Assembly (NCBI GenBank): GCA_945874145.1
Contig: CAMCFN010000011.1
Coordinates: 1 to 64,000 of the forward strand
From: Akkermansia muciniphila
GTDB taxonomy: Bacteria; Verrucomicrobiota; Verrucomicrobiia; Limisphaerales; SXTU01
DNA: 64,000 nt
Reading direction: 5' to 3'
Positions 26,876 through 36,766 of the stretch are shown here, piece after piece. The notes under the pieces were generated by a model. It did no database searches. It saw only the letters and a program-made list of their open reading frames with translations, and was not told the DNA's origin. Each line of letters begins with the position of its first letter. Positions within the stretch are counted from its first letter, which is position 1. Position numbers and translations under genes: made by a program.

Positions 26876-29800
26876 CTATTTGGCAGCGGACTTGGCGGGC
26901 GGGGCGGGCTTGGTGACGGTGAACTTGGCTTCTTTCTTGGCGTTGCCCCATTGGTCCACGCCGCGCACCACCAGCTCGTTGACGCCGGGGCTGAGGCCCA
27001 CGTCTCTCAGGCGCCATTTGGTGTCGTCGAGCCATTCGAGCTTGGCGCGGGGCTGGCCGTCCAGGACGACGGTGTAGACGCCATAGGGGCACTCCCCTTC
27101 GAGGTTCACGGTGAGCGCGTCGGTGGTGAGGGGCTGGCCGCCGTTGGTGGTGACCTTGAGGTCCAGCTTGTATTTCGCGCCCATCTGCTCGATGGCGTGG
27201 GGCTCGCGGGCGGCGAGGAAGGTGAGGAAGGTCTGGGCGGGGACGGTGTAGGCGTTGCTGGCTTCTTCCTCGGCGCGGAGGTAGGCGGTGAGCTTGGGGG
27301 AGTTGCGGCCGTAGTTCTCGAGGATCTCGGCGATGTAGTAGAAGAAGAGGCGGCGGGCCCAGGGCTTGTCCATGAGGGCCTGGACGTTGCCGCCCCAGTA
27401 GCCTTCTTGTTTCTTGGGGTCGAAGCCGCCGAAGGCGAAGTCGGCATCCCAGAGGAAGCACATGAATTTGCCGTCGTGCGGCTTGCGGAAGAAGAAGCAG
27501 TTGTGGCTGGTGCCCATGCTGAAGGTGTCGGAGTCCTTGGCGTAGCCGCGCAAGGCCCAGTTCTTGAAGGTCATTTCCAGATCGAAGTGGCGGCGGGCTT
27601 CAGCCTCGTTGAAGTTGCCACCGCCCATGGTGCGGAGCATGTCGAGGAGGGCGGAGTAATCGTCTTCCGCCTCGCGGGTGCGCTTGGACCAGATGATTTT
27701 GTAGTCAATCTGCTTGTCGCCGTAGTTGGGGGCCAGGACGCTATTCCGCAGGGAGCCGCTGGCGCCGCTGTCCTGGTAGAAGAACATGTAGGTAGTGCGG
27801 TAGAGCTCGCCCTGGGAGCCGTCCTTGAAGACGCGGTTGAGGAAGTCGTTGCCGATGGGCTCGACGTCTTCAAACATGTTGATGGGGCCGGCGTTGATGA
27901 CGTGGCGGACCATCTCGCTCTCGTTCACGGGGTGGCCAAGCTGGTAGAGCATCCAGCGGGCAAGGCGGGTGTTGAGGGAGTTGTTGTCCCAGGAGAGCTT
28001 GGTGTGGCCACGGAAGGCGCGGTCCGGGGGGATTTTCCACTTGGCGCGGTTGAGGGTGGTGTCGCGCGTGAAGGAGCTGCCCGCCGGATGCACGCGGCAG
28101 TTGTAGTAGATGTCGCGTTCATTGTTGATGAACGTCATGTTGAAGTAGCGGTTCGAGAGGCGGGGGTAGCGGAACTGGTGTTTGTTCGTGTTGCCCTGGG
28201 TGAGGGCGTCCATGTCGAAGGGGGAGATGACAAAGCGCTCGCTGCGGAGGTCGCGGGGCACGGCCTGGTTGTCCACGATGAAGAGGGCGGGCAGCTCCGG
28301 CCCGCGGCGGGGCAGGAGGTTGGCGCTGCCGCTGGCAGTCTGGGCGCGGACGTAGAACTCCACGACCTGGCCGTTGCCCTTGTATTCGGGGAGGAGCGCG
28401 GAATAGACGCCGTCGCCCGCCACGTCGTCGCCGCCGGCCCCGCTGTCGCTCATGGGCTTGGAGAGCCACGGGGCCTTGCCATCCGGCGTGGGGGCGCGGT
28501 GGAACAGCGTGAGGGTGGCGGGCATCACGGAGCTGCCGTGCGCGGTGATCTTCACGGTATCCGTGCTGCGCGGCACGGCGGGGTAGTGGGCGAGGTTCTC
28601 GACCTGCGGCGCCGGCGTGGTGAGGAGGCGGGAGTTGGGCTTGCCCGGAGTGCCGAGGTTGGAGGGCACGTCGAGCTGGAAGACTTTGGCGATGCTCCAG
28701 TCCCAGGTGTGCGCGACGAGCAGGTGGGAGCCGTTCATCCAGCGGGCGTTGAACTTGAGCTCGTAGGTGTTGCCCTTCACCAGGCCGGGGGCGTCAATCT
28801 CGGCGCGGTTGACGCGGTTGTCGCCGTGGCCCTCGCTGATCAGGTGGAGCTGGTTGCCTTCGAGCTTGCTGGCCCAGTGGTTGCCCTGCCAGAGCCAGCC
28901 GGTGTCACTCAGACCGGTGACGGAGAACTTGTTCAAGTTGGTGAGGACGTTGGGCCCGGTGCCGTCCTGACGCAGCTCGACGTCCGAGATGATGGAGTAG
29001 CCGCTGGTGTTCAGGTAGAAGTGCAGCTCCCGGTAGTCGCTGGGGCCGCCCATCGTGTATTGCTCGGTGTAGGGAGCCTTGTAGGTATAAGTGCGCGGCT
29101 TGGATTTGTTCGACTCGTCGCTGGCAGCCCACGCGGAGGAGAGGCTGTTGTCCATGTTGGGGTGGATTAGTTCCAAGCTGCTGCCCCGGCCGGCGGCCAG
29201 CTCCGGCCAGTCGCCACCCGGCTTGTAATCCACCACATCGGCGAGGTTGCCCTTGTCATCGAGCAGGCGGAGGAGGTCGCCGTCGTTGCTCAGTTTGCCG
29301 TGGAAATTGCCCAGCACGTTGATGGCCCCGTGGAAGGAACGAATCAGCCCGGCGTCCGCCGCGACCACGAGGTAGGCCCCGGCCTTGAGCTTCGTGCCGG
29401 GCGGGAACGTGAAGTCGATGCCGCCGGTGATCACCCAGTCGCCGAGGTTCACGGTCTTGGTGCCCCGGTTGAACAGCTCGACATACTCGCCTTTGCCCTG
29501 CGTGTCCGGCGGCTTATACATGATCTCGTTGATCACGATGTCGGTGTGGCGCGTCGGGGCGTTGGTGGCGTCGCGGGTGTGCTTGGTGTCCACCAGCCAT
29601 TCCCCGCTGCCATCGGGAAAGGCTTGGTGAAACTCGCCGTGCTTGGAAAGGTGGAAGACATGCGCGTCCGAGACGATGCTCTCTTGGTTGCAGAGGAACA
29701 CGGTGGCTTCGCCGGCGTGGGCGGCGAACTTCACCGGGAACGACTTCGCGGCCTTGGGCGGGAGCTCCCCGCTCAGGCTCACGCGGTCGGCGAAGCCATT

Positions 29801-31510
29801 CTTGCTGGCCACGAAATAGCCGTTGAGCAGCACGCGGTTGGTGCCGGCGTTGTAGATCTCGACCCAGTCAATGTCGCCGCTCTTGAGCAGGTGGACCTCG
29901 TTCAATTTCAGCGTGCCCGTCAGACCGGACTTGAGGGCGTTCGCCGCGTCGGGCGTGGGCTGGGCCAGTTGAAACCACTGGCCGCTGCCATCTGGCCGCT
30001 GGCCAATCGAGCGCCCATCCGTCGGCACCGTGGAACTAACGGCGTGCAGGACCGTCAGACCGTCCGGGGCCACGAGATACGCGACCACCGGCTGCTTGGG
30101 CCAGACCCCGGCGGGGATCATGTCCAGCGTCGCAAAGCTCTTGGGCCGGATGACCAAGTCCTGCTGGATTTGAAACTTCCGCGCCTGCGGGGGCATTGCG
30201 GAGGGGGAAGCGGGCAGGAGGAAATGCCCCTTCAGATTTACCTGCACAGAGCCGGCGTTGAAGAACTCGATGAAGTTGACCCCTTCCGGGCCGGGGAAGA
30301 TTTCATTGATGACGATTTGCCGCGCCGGACTGGCCGCGCCGGACTTCACCTTGAGCCGCAGGGCGAACGCGATGTCCGGGCTGTTGAGCGCCTGTTGATG
30401 CAACTCCACGGCGAAGACATTGGTGCCCCGCACGAGCGAGTTGGGCGGCAACTGGATCACCCCCGGCTCGACGATCGCATCGCCGACGTTGCGGTTCGCC
30501 GCCGTGTTGTAGCCCACCGCGCCGCCGGGCATGCCCACCCGGCCGATCTCGCGGCCGTTCAGGTAGAACACCGCGCCATCGTCCACAATCGCGTCAATGG
30601 TGGCCGGCACATTCGTGGCCCCGTTGTAGATGAAGCGATGGCGGAAATAGTAGGTCATCGCGCCGTTCCGCAGCGGCGTGCGAATGCCCGGCGGCGGAAG
30701 TTTCGTGCCGCCAAATCCCAGCAAGCCCCCCGTGCCCACGCGGAAAACGCGGTCAGGAAAAGCGGGCGCAAACCACGGGGGCTGGCCCGGCTGCGGGCGG
30801 GAAAGATCCACGCGCCCGTCGTTCACGAGCCAGTTCGCGTCGAAGTCGATCACCACCTGCTCGCCGGACTGGGTGACCATCTCCGGGTTGCTGAGTGATT
30901 GTTCGTTCGCGCCTCCGGCTTCACTGCCGGGCGAGCCGCCGGGCTTGTTGCTCACGGTCCAGTTGCGCCAGTCGTCCACCTCACGGTCAGGGTTTTTGAT
31001 CACCAGCGCATGGCCGCCGCCATTGGCCGCCGCTGGCCACGGCGCACGGTCCAGATAACGCACCGCCGAAACCGTCAGCCCGTTCTTGTCGAGGAGCTTG
31101 ATGCGGTCCCCGGACTTGTTCAGCCGCCCCACCCACGGGCCAAGAATCCGCACGCTGGGCGGGATCTTGTAGGCGGCGCGCGTAGTCCGATCATCCGCCA
31201 TCGAGATGACGATGCGCTCGAAGGGCTTCATCCATGAGCCCATGCTGTTGGCGGCGGAAAACGCTGGCAGGCGATACTCAATGTGCCCCTTGATCCGCCA
31301 GTCCGCGATGTCGATGGGATTGGCGGTGTTGTTGTAAATCTCAATGTATTCCGGCAGGTCGCCCGGCGGGTGATACATGATCTTGCTCAACAGCACCTGA
31401 TCGCCGCGCGCCGCCAGCGCCAGTCCCCAGCCACCGAGGATGGCCAGCCAGACTCCAGCTTTTACGTGCAGGCGGCGAAGTAATGATTCCATGCGACGAC
31501 GACTCACCAA
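26876..31510 (-). CDS. Large secreted lamin-tail/CotH-kinase-like protein
   Basis: 1544 aa with an N-terminal signal/TM segment (LAILGGWGLALAARG). Lamin-tail-type beta domains appear near residues 35-130 (KIMYHPPGDLPEYIEIYN), 400-450 (IVINEIFPGPEGVNFIEFFN), 530-580 (KLNEVHLLKSGDIDWVEIYN) and 640-730 (IVINEIMYKPPD). A further carbohydrate-binding-like beta region sits around 780-960. The CotH domain (about 1090-1440) contains WKIPPDRAFRGHTKLSWDN and the acidic site MCFLWDADFAFGG. CotH proteins are atypical surface-associated kinases. Such chimeras are frequent in Verrucomicrobia and Planctomycetes; they are probably cell-surface or exported. Confidence 0.88.
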   Translation of the reverse strand: MVSRRRMESLLRRLHVKAGVWLAILGGWGLALAARGDQVLLSKIMYHPPGDLPEYIEIYNNTANPIDIADWRIKGHIEYRLPAFSAANSMGSWMKPFERIVISMADDRTTRAAYKIPPSVRILGPWVGRLNKSGDRIKLLDKNGLTVSAVRYLDRAPWPAAANGGGHALVIKNPDREVDDWRNWTVSNKPGGSPGSEAGGANEQSLSNPEMVTQSGEQVVIDFDANWLVNDGRVDLSRPQPGQPPWFAPAFPDRVFRVGTGGLLGFGGTKLPPPGIRTPLRNGAMTYYFRHRFIYNGATNVPATIDAIVDDGAVFYLNGREIGRVGMPGGAVGYNTAANRNVGDAIVEPGVIQLPPNSLVRGTNVFAVELHQQALNSPDIAFALRLKVKSGAASPARQIVINEIFPGPEGVNFIEFFNAGSVQVNLKGHFLLPASPSAMPPQARKFQIQQDLVIRPKSFATLDMIPAGVWPKQPVVAYLVAPDGLTVLHAVSSTVPTDGRSIGQRPDGSGQWFQLAQPTPDAANALKSGLTGTLKLNEVHLLKSGDIDWVEIYNAGTNRVLLNGYFVASKNGFADRVSLSGELPPKAAKSFPVKFAAHAGEATVFLCNQESIVSDAHVFHLSKHGEFHQAFPDGSGEWLVDTKHTRDATNAPTRHTDIVINEIMYKPPDTQGKGEYVELFNRGTKTVNLGDWVITGGIDFTFPPGTKLKAGAYLVVAADAGLIRSFHGAINVLGNFHGKLSNDGDLLRLLDDKGNLADVVDYKPGGDWPELAAGRGSSLELIHPNMDNSLSSAWAASDESNKSKPRTYTYKAPYTEQYTMGGPSDYRELHFYLNTSGYSIISDVELRQDGTGPNVLTNLNKFSVTGLSDTGWLWQGNHWASKLEGNQLHLISEGHGDNRVNRAEIDAPGLVKGNTYELKFNARWMNGSHLLVAHTWDWSIAKVFQLDVPSNLGTPGKPNSRLLTTPAPQVENLAHYPAVPRSTDTVKITAHGSSVMPATLTLFHRAPTPDGKAPWLSKPMSDSGAGGDDVAGDGVYSALLPEYKGNGQVVEFYVRAQTASGSANLLPRRGPELPALFIVDNQAVPRDLRSERFVISPFDMDALTQGNTNKHQFRYPRLSNRYFNMTFINNERDIYYNCRVHPAGSSFTRDTTLNRAKWKIPPDRAFRGHTKLSWDNNSLNTRLARWMLYQLGHPVNESEMVRHVINAGPINMFEDVEPIGNDFLNRVFKDGSQGELYRTTYMFFYQDSGASGSLRNSVLAPNYGDKQIDYKIIWSKRTREAEDDYSALLDMLRTMGGGNFNEAEARRHFDLEMTFKNWALRGYAKDSDTFSMGTSHNCFFFRKPHDGKFMCFLWDADFAFGGFDPKKQEGYWGGNVQALMDKPWARRLFFYYIAEILENYGRNSPKLTAYLRAEEEASNAYTVPAQTFLTFLAAREPHAIEQMGAKYKLDLKVTTNGGQPLTTDALTVNLEGECPYGVYTVVLDGQPRAKLEWLDDTKWRLRDVGLSPGVNELVVRGVDQWGNAKKEAKFTVTKPAPPAKSAAK

Positions 31511-31617
31511 CTGCCACGCCGGGGAAAGCCCTTGCCCCGATGCGAAGTCAACGTGAGCCGAAGCAAACTAGGTTTAACCCGCACAGGCGTCAATGGCGGC
31601 GGGAGGCTCAAAACGCC

Positions 31618-33018
31618 TCAACCTTTGAGGGCCTTTTCAATCGCCGCGTGCATCCGGGCCTCGCTGCCGGGCTCGACCCAGCACCAGTCGTGGAGATTGC
31701 CATCCTTCTCCTCCCACGCGCGCTCGACGGGAATGTAGCCCGGCGCGCTCTCCCCGTAGCCCGCAACCATCACGAAGGACTCCGGTCGCACCTTCTGCGC
31801 ATGGAGCTGGAACTCGACGTAAGCCTCGGCGGGCAGGAGGAGAAATTGCGCCGGGCCAAAGTCCACGGCAGGCACGTCAATCGGCTGGCCGGCAGCGGCG
31901 CGCTTGCGCCACGAAAGGTTCATCGCGGCCAGACATTGCGCGAAGGGCTTGCTCTCCGGGACAAGGATCTTCTTCGATCCTTCCACGGTGAAGCCCACCG
32001 GATCATTGCGCGGCTCCAACGTGAGCGGCACGGAACGGAAGGCGATCTTCTCCAGCGGAGACTTCCTCGTATCACGCCACGCTTCCGCCATCGCTTGATA
32101 AAGCCGGCCGGCGAGCACCACGCGGTTCTCGCGCGCACCAGTGTTGTATTTGCCCGCCGTGACATTGCCGCTGCAACCGGAGAAATACACCTGCGCGACG
32201 TTCGGCAGATCCTCCTGCCGCCGCCGCCGTGCGACGCCGGGGAAGTCGGCGGAAACCTCGCCCCCGCCATAATAGCTCATGGGGTGCACGGCGTAATTGC
32301 TCAGGGCCGCCAGCGGAGTGTTTCCGTTCCAGAAACTCAACGTCTTGAGCATCGGGTCGATGTCGCCGTCGTCCGCCTGCGCGGCGAGCACGTTGCTGTT
32401 CCGGCTCATCCGGTTGTAGGCGACCTTGCCATCGGGCAGCAGGTAGCGGCGGTTGGAAGCGACTTTGTCCACCTTCGCCTGGCCAAGACCAAGGTGCGTG
32501 ACGGGCGTAGCGGCCTTGAGACTTTCGCGCAGGGCGGCGGCAACGCGCTGGACCGCGACTTCGTGGAACTCCACATCACAAACCGTCCCGGCGCACTTGT
32601 GCTCCTTCAGGATGCGCTCCGCTTCGAGGTCGGCGACCGGTGCGTCATGCACGTGGGTGCTGGAGACGAGCACGCACTGCCGTTCCGTGCCCGCCGCCTC
32701 GGCCAGCACCGTGCGCCAGCGGTCGAAGGCATCGTTCCGAATTTCGCACCAGTCCACGGAGACGAGCACGACCGGCTTCGCCCCGCCCGTCAGCACCACG
32801 CCCTTGGCGAACAACGGGTCGGCGACCGACTTGGAAAGCCACGCCCCGCCCATCATGCCATGCCCCGCCGGCACCGTGACATCGGCGGAAAAGGCCCCGA
32901 GCTGGAAACCTTTCCCCGCCTGAGCCTGGCTGGCGAGCGGACGCGCCGCAGCGAGCAAGGCGGTGGAAGCCAGCGTGCGGGCTACGAACTGGCGGCGGGT
33001 GGAAGTGGCGTTGGGCAT
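31618..33018 (-). CDS. Neutral/alkaline ceramidase-like secreted hydrolase
   Basis: 466 aa from ATG 33016-33018, which gives a Tat-type signal (TRRQFVARTLASTALLAAAR); the longer open frame lacks any signal at its start. The body begins GAFSADVTVPAGHGMMGG and carries STHVHDAP, the His-rich metal site of the neutral ceramidase N-terminal family, plus FSGCSGNVTAGKYN, another family block. The family hydrolyses amide-linked lipids, but many bacterial members in carbohydrate-degrading phyla have unknown substrates. It precedes the CotH gene on the same strand by 107 bp. Confidence 0.8.
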   Translation of the reverse strand: MPNATSTRRQFVARTLASTALLAAARPLASQAQAGKGFQLGAFSADVTVPAGHGMMGGAWLSKSVADPLFAKGVVLTGGAKPVVLVSVDWCEIRNDAFDRWRTVLAEAAGTERQCVLVSSTHVHDAPVADLEAERILKEHKCAGTVCDVEFHEVAVQRVAAALRESLKAATPVTHLGLGQAKVDKVASNRRYLLPDGKVAYNRMSRNSNVLAAQADDGDIDPMLKTLSFWNGNTPLAALSNYAVHPMSYYGGGEVSADFPGVARRRRQEDLPNVAQVYFSGCSGNVTAGKYNTGARENRVVLAGRLYQAMAEAWRDTRKSPLEKIAFRSVPLTLEPRNDPVGFTVEGSKKILVPESKPFAQCLAAMNLSWRKRAAAGQPIDVPAVDFGPAQFLLLPAEAYVEFQLHAQKVRPESFVMVAGYGESAPGYIPVERAWEEKDGNLHDWCWVEPGSEARMHAAIEKALKG

Positions 33019-33087
33019 GGATGAATTCAGGCGAATCCCTTGGGCAAGTCGAGGGGAAATTGCGCGAACTTGACGGGAACAGGGCGC

Positions 33088-33116
33088 GGCGTTCACGCCA
33101 CTTCAATGTCCGCAAG
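33088..33116. repeat. Half-copy of the 12866-12960 palindrome
   Basis: GCGGCGTTCACGCCACTTCA followed by TGTCCGCA matches the arm at 12866-12895 in about 26 of 29 positions. The partner arm is absent here. Confidence 0.65.
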
Positions 33117-33203
33117 CCCTCCGACCAATCGTTGTCCAAGCTGGACCGATTGATTGGGAACCACAATGGTCACGAAGAAAACGAAGACCGCCGCCTCAAC
33201 CCG

Positions 33204-33274
33204 GTAGCTGCCGACGTGAGGAGGCAGATTTGGAGGGGACGCTCCGGAGTCCGCCTCTTCACGTCGGCGGCTAC
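33204..33274. repeat. 71-bp inverted repeat element
   Basis: Arms 33204-33225 (GTAGCTGCCGACGTGAGGAG, then GC) and 33253-33274 pair over 22 bases with two mismatches, separated by 27 bases. No T-run follows, so a terminator role is doubtful. Confidence 0.75.
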
Positions 33275-33346
33275 GAGATCGGGAGAACGCTGGCCAAAAA
33301 ACGACAACCCGTCCAATTCGCCGCAGTGTCTGGCTCATGGAAATGA

Positions 33347-33886
<540 letters not shown>

Positions 33887-33923
33887 AAACCGCCAACCCC
33901 AACCCCCTGAACAAAAACTGATC

Positions 33924-35450
33924 ATGAAGAAGCTGATTCTCTCCCTCACCCTGTTCTCGTTGCTGGCGACCACCGCGCAGCCACTGCTGGCCCAAGCTCC
34001 GCCCGCCGCGCCGGCTGCCCCCGCCGCCGCGCCCGCCGCGAAAGCGCCGGAACCGCCCAAGAAAGCCGACCCCAGCGTCGAGCAACGCGTGGCGGACCTC
34101 GAAGCCTACATCGGCAACGGTGCCCGTGGCTCCGCCGACGCCAAGGCCAACGTCACCTCGAAACTCGATGACGTCGCTGGCCCCGGCCACAACGGCTTCA
34201 TGATGATTTGCGCCGCGCTGGTGCTCTTCATGACCCTGCCGGGCCTCGCGCTCTTCTACGGCGGCTTGGTCCGCAAGAAGAACATTCTGTCCGTCGTCGC
34301 CCAGTGCTTCGGGATCGCCGGGCTCGTTACCATCCTCTGGTTCGTGTGCGGCTACAGCTTGGTGTTCTCGGCCGGTTCGCCCTACCTCGGCAGCTTCAGC
34401 AAGTTTGCCTTCCTGAACGGCGTCACCTCCGCGCCCAACACGGACTACTCCGCTTGGGTGTCGCAGAACGTGTTCGCGATGTATCAGCTCATGTTCGCCA
34501 TCATCACCCCGGCGCTCATCATCGGCGCGGTCGCGGAGCGCATGAAGTTCTCGGCCGTCCTCCTGTTCGTGGCCATCTGGATGTTCGCAGTTTACTTCCC
34601 GCTCGCGCACATGGTGTGGGGCGTGGACGGCCTGATGAACGGCGTGTGGAACGGTGATGCCAAAATCCGCGCGATTGATTTCGCCGGCGGCACGGTCGTT
34701 CACATGAGCTCGGGCTGGAGCGCCTTGGTGCTCTGCTTGATCCTCGGACCGCGCCTCGGCCACGGCAAGACCGCGATGCAGCCCCACAGCATGACCATGT
34801 GCGCCATCGGCACCGGGATGCTCTGGGTCGGCTGGTATGGTTTCAACGCCGGTTCGGCGGTGGCGGCGGACGGCATTGCGGCCAATGCGTTCATGACCAC
34901 CACGCTGGCGGCGGCGGTTGCGGCCTTCGTCTGGCCGGTGCTCGAGTGGCTCGTGCGCGGCAAGCCCTCCATCCTCGGCTTCTGCTCCGGTGCGGTCGCG
35001 GGCCTGGTGGTCATCACTCCCGCTGCTGGTTTCGTGAACGCGAAGGGCGCGATGATTATCGGCGTGCTCGCCGGTGTGGTGCCCTACCTCGCCTGCACCA
35101 AGCTCAAGCAAATCTTCAAGTATGACGACGCGCTCGACACCTTCGGCGTCCACGCCGTCGGCGGCACGCTCGGTGCGCTCGTGACGGGCATCCTCGCCAC
35201 CAAGGACGTGAATGCGAACCTCACCGATGCCAACAGCTACGCGAAGGCCAACAAGCTCTTCGAACTCATCGGCAACGGCCTCTGGATCGAGCAGGTCAAG
35301 GCCATGGCCCTCACCGTCGTCCTCGCGGTGATCGCCACGGCGGTCATTGCTTACATCGTGAAGGCCGTCGTTGGCCTCCGCCCGACTGAAGAAGTCGAAA
35401 CCGTCGGTCTGGACCTCGCCGAACACGGCGAGGAAGGCTACCACGGCTAA
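33924..35450 (+). CDS. amtB: Ammonium transporter
   Basis: 508 aa, longer than typical AmtB (about 400-430) because of a signal peptide (residues 1-24) and an Ala/Pro-rich segment (about 25-60) with a short coiled part before the first core helix (GFMMICAALVLFMTLPGLAL). Eleven TM helices follow; pore histidines lie in FPLAHMVWGVD and TFGVHAVGGTLGAL. ATG at 33924 follows a CCCCTGAAC spacer. It conducts ammonium and is gated by the P-II protein encoded upstream. Confidence 0.95.
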   Translation: MKKLILSLTLFSLLATTAQPLLAQAPPAAPAAPAAAPAAKAPEPPKKADPSVEQRVADLEAYIGNGARGSADAKANVTSKLDDVAGPGHNGFMMICAALVLFMTLPGLALFYGGLVRKKNILSVVAQCFGIAGLVTILWFVCGYSLVFSAGSPYLGSFSKFAFLNGVTSAPNTDYSAWVSQNVFAMYQLMFAIITPALIIGAVAERMKFSAVLLFVAIWMFAVYFPLAHMVWGVDGLMNGVWNGDAKIRAIDFAGGTVVHMSSGWSALVLCLILGPRLGHGKTAMQPHSMTMCAIGTGMLWVGWYGFNAGSAVAADGIAANAFMTTTLAAAVAAFVWPVLEWLVRGKPSILGFCSGAVAGLVVITPAAGFVNAKGAMIIGVLAGVVPYLACTKLKQIFKYDDALDTFGVHAVGGTLGALVTGILATKDVNANLTDANSYAKANKLFELIGNGLWIEQVKAMALTVVLAVIATAVIAYIVKAVVGLRPTEEVETVGLDLAEHGEEGYHG

Positions 35451-35468
35451 GCGCACAACCCCTCAAAT

Positions 35469-35525
35469 CGCCGCGCCAATAAATGCGACCTGCGAGTCGC
35501 ACTTGGCGCGGCGGTTTGCTTTTTG
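35469..35525 (+). terminator. Terminator of glnB-amtB
   Basis: Outer stem CGCCGCGCCAA/TTGGCGCGGCG encloses an inner stem TGCGAC/GTCGCA; GTTTGCTTTTT follows. It starts 19 bases after the amtB stop. Confidence 0.88.
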
Positions 35526-35557
35526 GGGGCAAGTTTCGGCTGCCCGCTCCCTGAAAC

Positions 35558-35647
35558 CTGTAGCGCCGCTCTGTGACCGCCAAGTTGCGTCCCAAAAGCC
35601 TTCCACAGCTGCCACCGCAACTCGTTTCTCACAGACCGCCGCTACAG
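35558..35647. repeat. 90-bp inverted repeat element
   Basis: Arms 35558-35589 and 35616-35647 start CTGTAGCGCCGCTCTGTGA and CTGTAGCGGCGGTCTGTGA (second read in reverse) and stay similar for about 32 bases, with a 26-base centre. It overlaps the last codons of the small gene at 35642. Confidence 0.75.
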
Positions 35648-35854
35648 TGGCTCGTGATGTTCCACCTTGATGACAAGGTTTGGCTTGATGCCGGCGAGCG
35701 CCGGCAGGAGGTGATTCAGCACCTGCTCGGCCGTCGTCCGGAATTTGCGGCCCCGCGCGCTGACCTTGCACCAGCCAGCCTGGTCGCGGTAGTAGCGCTC
35801 CGTAAAATTCTTGGTGCCCATCAAGATGACATAGCTGTCATTGGTCAGTTTCAT
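35642..35854 (-). CDS. Small conserved-looking protein of unknown function
   Basis: 70 aa, no TM segment. It begins MKLTNDSYVILMGTKNFTER and contains YYRDQAGWCKVSARGRKFRT and AEQVLNHLLPAL. Codon use looks coding and the sequence has ordinary globular composition. I do not recognise a characterised family. Its last residues are encoded by the arm of a palindromic repeat. It lies 59 bp upstream of, and divergent in function from, no clear partner; the PP2C gene lies on the same strand further upstream. Confidence 0.55.
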   Translation of the reverse strand: MKLTNDSYVILMGTKNFTERYYRDQAGWCKVSARGRKFRTTAEQVLNHLLPALAGIKPNLVIKVEHHEPL

Positions 35855-35913
35855 AGCAAAAGCACCTGCCTTGCCCGATTGGGCAGGTGGCGGAGGAGTG
35901 CATCAGAACGGGT

Positions 35914-36756
35914 TCACACCGCCTGGATCACGAGCGCCGTGGTGTTGTCGCGGCCGTCGTTCTTCACCGCCTCGGTCACCAAGTGCTGCGCGGGGTTGGG
36001 CGCACGAACAGCCGGCGGCGCGGGCCGCAGCATTTCGAGCAGGTGGTGATTGTAAAGCCCCTCCGTCAACCCGTCCGTGCAGAGCAGAAACATGTCCCCC
36101 GGCTCGCAGGACACGGAGCCCACCTGCGGGTCCACGAATTGGTTGCCACCGCCCAGCGCTTTTTGCAGCACGTTGCGGCGCGGGTGGGCCCGGGCTTCGC
36201 GTTCGTTGATCTGGCCATTGCGAAAGAGCCAGCCGACATGGGTGTCGTCCTGGCTAAGCTGGCGGATCTCGCCGCCCTGCGCGGGCAGGTAGTAGATCCG
36301 GCTGTCCCCAATGTGGCCATAGTGCATCCACCCCGGCGTGAACCAACACAGGCTCAAGGTGGTCTCCATCCCCGCGCATTCATCGTAGGCGTTACCCACG
36401 TAAACCAGCGCCCGGTGAATCTGGGTGAACAGCTCACCAAGAACATCCGCCCGCCCGCTGTCCAGTCCCTGCGCCGCCTGCTGGAAGGAGCGCGGCAGCA
36501 GCTTGGTAATCTTCTCCACGGCAATCCGGCTAGCCAGCTCGCCAGCCATCGCACCGCCCATCCCGTCGCTCACCGCAAAGGCGAAGTCCATGCTGCTCGT
36601 GGGTGCTTCGCCGAACTTGCCCAGATGGTGAACGTCCCGGGCATCAAACCGCAGGCCAAGGAAGGAGTCTTCGTTGTTCTTGCGGACTTTGCCGCGATCC
36701 GTCCAACCGAACCATTTCAAACCTCCGGCCGGAGTGGTGTGCTTGGGTTTGTCCAT
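35914..36756 (-). CDS. PP2C-type protein phosphatase
   Basis: 280 aa from ATG 36754-36756 (an upstream ATG would overlap the kinase-like gene). PP2C motifs in order: GWTDRGKVRKNNEDSFLGL, VSDGMGGAMAGELAS, MHYGHIGDSRIYYL, FLLCTDGLTEGL and the end KNDGRDNTTALVIQ with the metal-binding Asp residues. It removes phosphate from Ser/Thr in the cytoplasm. The gene just upstream (10-bp gap) encodes a small kinase-like protein, so the two may form a regulatory pair. Confidence 0.93.
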   Translation of the reverse strand: MDKPKHTTPAGGLKWFGWTDRGKVRKNNEDSFLGLRFDARDVHHLGKFGEAPTSSMDFAFAVSDGMGGAMAGELASRIAVEKITKLLPRSFQQAAQGLDSGRADVLGELFTQIHRALVYVGNAYDECAGMETTLSLCWFTPGWMHYGHIGDSRIYYLPAQGGEIRQLSQDDTHVGWLFRNGQINEREARAHPRRNVLQKALGGGNQFVDPQVGSVSCEPGDMFLLCTDGLTEGLYNHHLLEMLRPAPPAVRAPNPAQHLVTEAVKNDGRDNTTALVIQAV

Positions 36757-36766
36757 ATCGGCGGTG

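Noticed and set aside
26951-30898. Two long plus-strand frames (739 and 532 codons) opposite the CotH protein
   Set aside because: Val/Gly/His-rich antisense; the minus-strand protein has coherent domains.
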